Source: JBDRLD01 sp043813445 (GTDB lineage Bacteria; Patescibacteriota; Patescibacteriia; JACPHY01). From it: 17,273 nt of DNA. The stretch's first letter is position 1; each line of letters opens with the position of its first letter. A program made the position numbers and the translations under genes. Of the stretch, positions 12,578 to 17,273 are shown piece by piece. Location: assembly GCA_043813445.1 (NCBI GenBank), contig JBDRLD010000064.1, forward strand, positions 1 to 17,273. Direction: 5' to 3'. Below the pieces are notes generated by a model. That model saw only the letters and a program-made list of their open reading frames with translations, searched no databases and was not told the DNA's origin.

Positions 12578-15052
12578 CTAGCGCATGAGTGTGCAATATC
12601 GATTTTTCGCCCAGCATAGGCGCGACCACCATGCATCTTGGGCGCGAACGTCTGCAGGGATGCTGTCGCGACAACATGTATGACTCTTCCGTCGCGGTGG
12701 TTGCCCAACATCTTCACCGGCATCGAGCCAGAGCCATCCATCACTGCAGCTATGTACGACAGTGAATGGATGTTTCGCTTGCATGAGACTCCGCGCGCGA
12801 ATGGTCTTCGTCCCTTCGTCGTAGATATTCGTAATCCGAACTCGGTCGCCGGTATGGATGACGTTCCCCTCGTGGTCATCCCCAACGGGCGTTCCGGGTG
12901 AGACGACGAAGATGCTTGGCGTGGGCATGGTCGTTGCGGTACGGAGGTGAATGAGCCCGCTCTCAGTGAGGCGATGATTCTCAAGGTGTTGGAGCGTCCG
13001 CGCTGGGAACACTCCCTCGCGCGTGCCGGCGCATTCGCGATCGAAGCGAACGTGTGCCCGCCCGGCGTCTTTCGCAATCACGGTACCGATGGCGCTCGCC
13101 CCCGCACGTTCGGCGGCCTGCCGATCACCACCGATCCATCCGAATGAATTTCCTCCGAGGTATCGGACACGACTCCCGACAACGATCACGCCCGTGTCGT
13201 GTCGGTGTTCGTCTGTATACACCGGAGCGTGTTCGGGTAGTCGTTTCCACGTGTTGTCACGTTCGACTTCGAAGCACGCGGCGTTCTCTTTGGAGAGTTG
13301 CCATGCGAGCGCGTTGGCGAATACGACCACAGTCCCCGCCTCGTTCTGTATCGTACCTCGAACGACATATTCCGTGTGCTTGGCGTGGTCAGCGATCGGT
13401 ACACGCAGACGGAGCCGCATTCTGGAATCGAGCGCGATACCATCAGCGAGATCCGTACTCACATCGGCGAGTATGGCATCCGGTGGTGGTATAAGTGTCG
13501 CGCCGTTGAGTTCGTAGGGAACAACGGCGTCGTTCGTGAGTTGTGCGACAACGCATTTGGTTTTGGTGTCGAAGAAGAACGTACGTACGGCCGCGAGCGT
13601 GTCCGTTTCCGGGTAGTAGCATTGCTGCTTCGGCCGCACGCAACCGAGCGTCCCATCCTCGCGCAGTGGCACTACCGTAAGCCCGTCGACCATTTTCCCA
13701 TCCATGGTACCGATCTTGAGCAGCGATGACCCCCCATTAACACCGACGAGGATTTCATTGTTGCGCCCAAGCTTTACCGCACTTATGTAGTTGACCGGAC
13801 TAAGGCTGTTCCAGCGTTTGGGGGTTGCTACAATAAGTAGCGCCCCAGGTCCGATCCGACGATCGCCGAACGGGAGTGAATCCGAACCGACCGGACAATC
13901 GATGCGTACGCCTCTGGAGAGGCGGTTTTTTGTGATGAGTGTCTCCGGCTTCTCGACGTCGACAAGCTTCACACGCCGTTCGCTCGTTATAAGCGTTCCG
14001 TAGCTGAACCACTCCACGACGAATCGGCCACCCGCAGCGTGGTGCTGCATGACGTCCTTCTCGATTAGGAGAATGTCCCCGCGGTGGAGTGTGCCATCGT
14101 CAAGATCAATGGAGTCCTCCGGACTTTCCGACATTGGTACGGTAGGCGGCTGCTCGCCATCCTTTCCGTCCCACGGTGGCGCAAGTTCGATGCGCTGCTT
14201 CGCGTTTTTGAAGGAGCCCCCCACCAAAGTCGTCGGAAGGTGCTGCTTGCATAACCAGCCGACAAACGATCGGACCGTATGCCCCGATGGTTCCCAGGGG
14301 ACGCGCGTGGCAAAGACCGGGTCGCGCGTACTTGCAAGCTCCCATGCCCATGGCGAGGCGAGCTCGGGGATGCGTTCCGCACCGTGTCTCCAGTTCGTCA
14401 TCCAATCGCTGTTCCACGAGCTTCCAAAGAAATTCGCGATGGCAAGATCGATCGACGGCGAAAATTGACCGGAGAGCAGAGCTGGCATGGTGTACGAAAA
14501 ACACGATTGACCGATATTCCCACACTCATCCAACCTGCGGTTCGGGACCGGTGCGGTAAACAGCTCGTCATCGGCACTGCGAAGTGTCGCGTTGCGGAAG
14601 AACATGTAGACGAGTTTGATGCCTCCAGCCCAGAACAAGAAACAGAAGATGATGTGCGGTAGCGACAGTGAGAAGCGCTCCTGTGTGACTATGCGTTCCT
14701 CATACTGTACGGTTGTTTCGTCCGGACGCTGCCCGTGTTTACTTGATCGTGCAAGCTCACGAATTGAGTCATAGTGATGATGCTTCGTGTTCCAGAGAAC
14801 GGAGCGAACGCGCGGCTCCAGTTCTATGAAGAACATCTGGAGATAGTCGTTCCCATAACGGAACCGACAGTTGTTCGGGATGCAGCTTAGTTGGTTGTCG
14901 TCGTTGAGGAGTGCGGATATCGCGACGGTCCTACGGCTGACCTCCTTGCGCTCCAAGCCACCAAATCCCAATGCGGTACGGGCGGTGCGCTCTGTGATGA
15001 GCACCGCGGATCCATCCGGAAGGAGTCGGATGTGCTGATGATCTTCAGCCAC
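12578..15052 (-). CDS. E2-like protein with long SH3-like-barrel extension, paralogue 2
   Basis: The protein has 824 residues. Residues 1-270 are paralogous to the protein at 11091-12029: CRFRYGNDYLQMFFIELEPRV (62-82, described as the core strands), FFRNATLRSADDELFTAPVPN (151-171), C177 at the presumed E2-like cysteine, FFGSSWNSDW (208-217) and DPVFATRVPWE (244-254). After a linker, residues 310-800 are beta-rich with repeated H-x-G-D and G-x-R-V starts (LHRGDIL, GPGALLIV, VVGSRVRYLGG, HTGDRVRITN), as in tandem SH3-like or KOW-type barrels. The C-terminus is cysteine- and tryptophan-rich. The start is GTG at 15052 with AAAGGAGG four to five bases upstream, a strong site that decides it. The promoter is of the TACGGT type (15104-15132). 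No signal peptide is visible. The function is unknown; the E2-like label rests on motif resemblance. Confidence 0.75.
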   Translation of the reverse strand: MAEDHQHIRLLPDGSAVLITERTARTALGFGGLERKEVSRRTVAISALLNDDNQLSCIPNNCRFRYGNDYLQMFFIELEPRVRSVLWNTKHHHYDSIRELARSSKHGQRPDETTVQYEERIVTQERFSLSLPHIIFCFLFWAGGIKLVYMFFRNATLRSADDELFTAPVPNRRLDECGNIGQSCFSYTMPALLSGQFSPSIDLAIANFFGSSWNSDWMTNWRHGAERIPELASPWAWELASTRDPVFATRVPWEPSGHTVRSFVGWLCKQHLPTTLVGGSFKNAKQRIELAPPWDGKDGEQPPTVPMSESPEDSIDLDDGTLHRGDILLIEKDVMQHHAAGGRFVVEWFSYGTLITSERRVKLVDVEKPETLITKNRLSRGVRIDCPVGSDSLPFGDRRIGPGALLIVATPKRWNSLSPVNYISAVKLGRNNEILVGVNGGSSLLKIGTMDGKMVDGLTVVPLREDGTLGCVRPKQQCYYPETDTLAAVRTFFFDTKTKCVVAQLTNDAVVPYELNGATLIPPPDAILADVSTDLADGIALDSRMRLRLRVPIADHAKHTEYVVRGTIQNEAGTVVVFANALAWQLSKENAACFEVERDNTWKRLPEHAPVYTDEHRHDTGVIVVGSRVRYLGGNSFGWIGGDRQAAERAGASAIGTVIAKDAGRAHVRFDRECAGTREGVFPARTLQHLENHRLTESGLIHLRTATTMPTPSIFVVSPGTPVGDDHEGNVIHTGDRVRITNIYDEGTKTIRARSLMQAKHPFTVVHSCSDGWLWLDAGEDVGQPPRRKSHTCCRDSIPADVRAQDAWWSRLCWAKNRYCTLMR

Positions 15053-15103
15053 GGACCCTCCTTTCTTGTTGTGAACGAACTATTCCGGTATTCTGGACAC
15101 TTG

Positions 15104-15132
15104 ACCGTACCACAAGAAGGAGAAAACGTCAA
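15104..15132 (-). promoter_or_regulatory. TACGGT-type promoter of the large E2-like gene
   Basis: TTGACG (15132-15127), 17 bp, TACGGT (15109-15104) on the minus strand, about 45 nt before the GTG start. Confidence 0.65.
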
Positions 15133-15143
15133 GGATATGGTCC

Positions 15144-15193
15144 AAAAAGGGGTCAGGAGCTGTATGTAATTGAAAAAGTTCCCGACCCCTTTT
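15144..15193. repeat. REP-like palindromic element
   Basis: AAAAGGGGTC (15145-15154) pairs with GACCCCTTTT (15184-15193), and GGA/TCC pairs extend the stem inside. The inner sequence, AGGAGCTGTATGTAATTGAA then AAAGTTCCC, is of a type I associate with REP elements mobilised by Y1 (REP-associated tyrosine) transposases. No transposase gene is in the window. Confidence 0.6.
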
Positions 15194-15212
15194 CCGTATT
15201 ATGGTCACACCC

Positions 15213-15241
15213 TTGACATAATCGTGGTATCATGATACACT
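15213..15241 (+). promoter_or_regulatory. Promoter of the zinc-ribbon gene
   Basis: TTGACA (15213-15218), 17 bp, TACACT (15236-15241). Confidence 0.65.
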
Positions 15242-15298
15242 CGTCTGTTCGTAATATTAGTTTCGCGCAGGCAGTATCAAGCGTAGAGAGGAGGAGGT

Positions 15299-15523
15299 GT
15301 GGCGAAGGTGCGGGTTGTCGTTCCCGAGACATCATCCGGTGCGCCGCAGTGTCCGCAGTGTGACGCACACGACATGGTGCTGCAAGATGACGGCACGTAC
15401 GCCTGTCCGGGCAGATGTCCCGGGGCGGCGTATGCACTGCCAATCGGAAGAGGCGCCGGAATCTGTAGCACGTTCACCACGACACTCGGCGCGCACTTCG
15501 CGCTCTGTGGCGGAATACTGTAG
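15299..15523 (+). CDS. Small zinc-ribbon protein, unknown function
   Basis: The 74-residue protein contains CPQC (18-21) and, after a short beta-hairpin-like stretch (LQDDGTYAC), C-x3-C (C36 and C40), a spacing suited to a zinc ribbon. The C-terminal third is small, hydrophobic and glycine-rich with two more cysteines. The start is GTG at 15299, close behind a GAGGAGGAGG run. A good promoter and a terminator (15563-15594) frame the gene, which supports expression despite its small size. No specific family is recognised; a nucleic-acid-binding or assembly role is only a guess. Confidence 0.6.
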   Translation: MAKVRVVVPETSSGAPQCPQCDAHDMVLQDDGTYACPGRCPGAAYALPIGRGAGICSTFTTTLGAHFALCGGIL

Positions 15524-15562
15524 CGAGTCGCATCGCCGCACCATGCAGGCCGATGCAAATCG

Positions 15563-15594
15563 AATCTCCCCCGCTTTCGGCGAGGGAGATTTTC
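15563..15594 (+). terminator. Intrinsic terminator of the zinc-ribbon gene
   Basis: AATCTCCC pairs with GGGAGATT around CGC-TTTCG-GCG, one C-A mismatch, followed by TTTC after the stem. It lies between convergent genes and may act on both. Confidence 0.72.
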
Positions 15595-15621
15595 ATGTCG
15601 TTCCTATCGTGCGAACGAAGA

Positions 15622-16446
15622 CTAAGTATTCTTTTGGAATTCGATATCACTTCCGGGCTCCGGATTTCCAAAGATGCTCGCCGCGGAGGATGTACAGTTG
15701 CCAGAGTAGCGCAGCGAAAACTCGAAGAACGGATTTGCCGGATCGCCGCTGCTTCCCGGTGCGAAAACTAACGTCCCTGCCGGCTTCGCAAAAATATTCT
15801 CAACAACCGGTACGCGCATTGATTTTCCGGCGAAGTGCACCTGCACCTCGGCGCCCCATGTTAGCCCGAGCTTCTCCCGATCACGAGCGGTGAATGATGT
15901 CTTCATGTTGCCGTAGTTGTCTGTATGGAGCAGCACGAAGTCCGGCGGCATGGTTGGAACCCGCTCAATGGAAAGGAGATTTCCGGTGACAGACGCGGTA
16001 TCGCCATTCAAGATCGCGGCGACGACGGTTGGGAAAAGATCGCGCGAACGGAATTGGCTCCCCGCAGCGTCGCAGTGCGCAAGTGCCAGCGACGTAATGC
16101 GGTTGCGAACGAGCGAGAGACAGAGGCCGGCGTTCGGGGTAACGACGCGCACGCCGGAATCGAGCGTTGCGATGACGAGCGGCGCACCCTCCGCAGCGTG
16201 TACGCCATCCTCGGTCTGCGTTCGCGGATCGGTATTCAGGAAGAACGTATATTCACTCCCGCGGTCGCTCGGAACTCCGCGATGGAGCTGGTCGAGGAGA
16301 AATGCGGTGTGAATGGTGTTGAATGGCCGCGTCGCAACGACATCTACTGTGAAATCCACCGTGGTCTGTCGGCGTGTGGCGAGGACCGCTTCGGTAGAGG
16401 CGAGGTCGTCGTCACCGTAGTCGGCAATAAGTATGAGGTGCTGCAT
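15622..16446 (-). CDS. SAM-hydroxide adenosyltransferase-family protein (DUF62), diverged
   Basis: The family hydrolyses S-adenosylmethionine to adenosine and methionine or makes halogenated adenosines. The 274-residue length fits. Recognisable are the N-terminal DYGDDD (9-14; usually TDFGxxD), NTDP (71-74; usually VDPGVG), TPNAGL (103-108; usually PDNG), FRSRDLFPTVVA (132-143; usually FHGRDIFAPVAA) and HTDNYGN (174-180; usually HxDxFGN) at the start of the C-terminal beta-barrel domain. The catalytic His of the Asp-Arg-His triad known in SAM hydrolases appears as Arg133, and the expected Arg seven residues after D73 is Asp80, so activity is doubtful. The start at 16446 matches the family N-terminus, with a weak Shine-Dalgarno. 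The gene follows metG and tRNA-Met on the same strand but has its own promoter (16517-16544). Confidence 0.8.
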   Translation of the reverse strand: MQHLILIADYGDDDLASTEAVLATRRQTTVDFTVDVVATRPFNTIHTAFLLDQLHRGVPSDRGSEYTFFLNTDPRTQTEDGVHAAEGAPLVIATLDSGVRVVTPNAGLCLSLVRNRITSLALAHCDAAGSQFRSRDLFPTVVAAILNGDTASVTGNLLSIERVPTMPPDFVLLHTDNYGNMKTSFTARDREKLGLTWGAEVQVHFAGKSMRVPVVENIFAKPAGTLVFAPGSSGDPANPFFEFSLRYSGNCTSSAASIFGNPEPGSDIEFQKNT

Positions 16447-16516
16447 GTGGGTTCATCAGTGAAACTAAAAACGGGACAGCACCAGTGCCGTGCGTCTCCG
16501 CTATCCTCCAAAGATC

Positions 16517-16544
16517 AGTATAGCGAGGCCCTGAAAATTGGCAA
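16517..16544 (-). promoter_or_regulatory. Promoter of the DUF62-family gene
   Basis: TTGCCA (16544-16539), 16 bp, TATACT (16522-16517) on the minus strand, about 65 nt before the ATG. Confidence 0.5.
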
Positions 16545-16564
16545 GATCCGTCTGTGGAATGGAA

Positions 16565-16593
16565 ATCCCCCGTCCGTAAAGCGGACGGGGGAT
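16565..16593 (-). terminator. Terminator after the tRNA gene
   Basis: ATCCCCCGTCCG and CGGACGGGGGAT form a perfect 12-bp stem with a 5-nt loop; the minus-strand tail is TTTCC, a short T-run. It begins 2 bp after the encoded CCA end. Confidence 0.8.
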
Positions 16594-16595
16594 CG

Positions 16596-16671
16596 TGGTG
16601 GTGGAGACGGGATTTGAACCCGTGACCTAGGGTTTATGAGACCCTCGCTCTACCATCTGAGCTACCCCACC
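16596..16671 (-). tRNA. tRNA with CAU anticodon (probably elongator tRNA-Met)
   Basis: A full cloverleaf is visible in 76 nt: acceptor GGTGGGG/CTCCACC (one G-U), D-arm GCTC/GAGC, anticodon arm AGGGT-CTCATAA-ACCCT with CAT, variable loop AGGTC, T-arm ACGGG-TTCAAAT-CCCGT, discriminator A and an encoded CCA. The first acceptor pair is a G-C, unlike initiator tRNA, which usually has a mismatch there; initiator also has three G-C pairs in the anticodon stem, absent here. It could instead be tRNA-Ile2, where lysidine modifies the C; this cannot be told from the anticodon alone. It lies directly downstream of metG. Confidence 0.93.
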
Positions 16672-16683
16672 AATGACGATTTG

Positions 16684-16712
16684 ATCATGACATGGCGGAA
16701 TATCCCTGTCAA
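16684..16712 (-). promoter_or_regulatory. Promoter of the tRNA gene
   Basis: TTGACA (16712-16707), 17 bp, CATGAT (16689-16684) on the minus strand, placing the start just before the tRNA 5' end at 16671. Confidence 0.55.
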
Positions 16713-16722
16713 GGAGGTGTAT

Positions 16723-17273
16723 TTACGCGTGTGCGGTGAGCTTTTCGAGCTCCTCCGCGATGAGCGTGTTATCGATGCGGCTGACGAGCGGTGTCGGCAA
16801 CGTGGACGGCAGTGGCGCGGTCTCCGGCATGGTCCACGCGAGGTCGTCGGTGCCGAGGTACGTGTTCAGCGCATCCGCGATGTGCGGTGTGAACGGGGCG
16901 ATGAGTCGACGGAGCGCGTCGCCGATGAGGCACGCGGTGGTGATGGTCTGCGCGCCAGCTTGCTGCTGTGTCGGATCCTTCATCCTGGTCCACGGTGCTC
17001 GATCTTGCAGGTAGCGGTTCGCGTCCTGCGCCAGTGCCAGGGTGATCTGGAGCGCGCGGCGGAACTCCGACCGCTCGATCGCCTCGCCGGCCTCGTCGAA
17101 CACGAGGCGCGCGCGGTCGCGGAGCGCTTCCGACGGCGCATCGGGTGCGTGCATGGCGTCCGTGCCGTACGCGGCGATGAGATCGTGATTCTTCGCTGCG
17201 AGCGAGAACGTTCGCTGCCAGAAGTTGCCAACCGTGCCGAGCAGGTCGCCATGGATGCGCGCTTGGAATTCCT
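16723..17273 (-). CDS. metG: Methionyl-tRNA synthetase, C-terminal fragment
   Basis: Only the last 183 codons lie in the window; the catalytic domain is beyond the right edge. The visible part is the alpha-helical anticodon-binding domain: EFQARIHGDLLGTVGNFWQR at its beginning (usual form xxGNxxxR), then helices with the RYLQDRAPW segment (usual NxYxxxxxPW, which contacts the anticodon) and LIAPFTPHIADAL (usual xxPFxPxxAxxI). The protein ends soon after without the tRNA-binding EMAP-like domain found in some MetRS, so it is the monomeric short form. The internal ATG at 17154 is not a start. It is followed by the CAU tRNA on the same strand. The identification is firm. Confidence 0.9.
   Translation of the reverse strand, partial: EFQARIHGDLLGTVGNFWQRTFSLAAKNHDLIAAYGTDAMHAPDAPSEALRDRARLVFDEAGEAIERSEFRRALQITLALAQDANRYLQDRAPWTRMKDPTQQQAGAQTITTACLIGDALRRLIAPFTPHIADALNTYLGTDDLAWTMPETAPLPSTLPTPLVSRIDNTLIAEELEKLTAHA

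Noticed and set aside
1..17273. CRISPR array
   Set aside because: No series of equal direct repeats with regular unique spacers occurs; the repeats present are palindromes or degenerate tracts.

Overview
The window looks like one chromosomal segment of a small-genome, free-evolving bacterium, most plausibly a high-GC member of the Patescibacteria (Candidate Phyla Radiation, Parcubacteria-like). This placement is an inference. It rests on densely packed single-gene transcription units, divergent versions of core proteins beside unrecognisable ones, UGA used as an ordinary stop, and intergenic palindromic repeats of a kind common in such genomes. No rRNA, CRISPR array, transposase gene or prophage gene was seen. 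Recognisable housekeeping genes are trxB (thioredoxin reductase), nfo (endonuclease IV), tig (trigger factor), hppA (membrane pyrophosphatase, K+-independent type), a CAU-anticodon tRNA and the C-terminal part of metG.

Layout. Positions 1-848 hold the first codons of a minus-strand P-loop gene. It is preceded by about 700 nt of highly structured leader RNA, a perfect consensus promoter (TTGACA-17-TATAAT) and a 26-bp palindrome. Positions 849-4449 hold repeats, then trxB, a small coiled-coil gene, nfo and a membrane/coiled-coil gene, all on the minus strand. Positions 4450-5302 contain a probable unannotated plus-strand non-coding RNA (about 4584-4938) followed by a small membrane-protein gene with its own promoter. 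Positions 5372-8507 carry tig, a HAD-fold protein that has lost its catalytic residues, and, divergently transcribed, a PspA/IM30-like coiled-coil gene. Positions 8521-11068 carry hppA flanked by repeats. Positions 11091-15052 carry two paralogous proteins of unknown function with an E2-ubiquitin-conjugase-like signature (PRTRC protein B/Prok-E2_D-like). The second has a long C-terminal extension that looks like repeated SH3-like barrels. Positions 15144-17273 carry a REP-like element, a zinc-ribbon gene, a diverged SAM-hydroxide-adenosyltransferase-family gene, the tRNA and metG.

How the genes may work together. Four uncharacterised genes each have a promoter-like sequence of the form TTGAC(A/G)-N17-TACGGT at a sensible distance from the start codon. 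They are the membrane/coiled-coil gene, the PspA-like gene and both E2-like genes. Other units in the window have TATAAT-like -10 boxes. This suggests a small co-regulated set, possibly concerned with the envelope because PspA-like and membrane proteins belong to it. The other strong regulatory signal is the leader of the P-loop gene. It contains short ORFs and mutually exclusive pairings that would alternately hide and expose a ribosome binding site, which is the architecture of a translational attenuator. All functional statements beyond family membership are inference from sequence reading without database searches.
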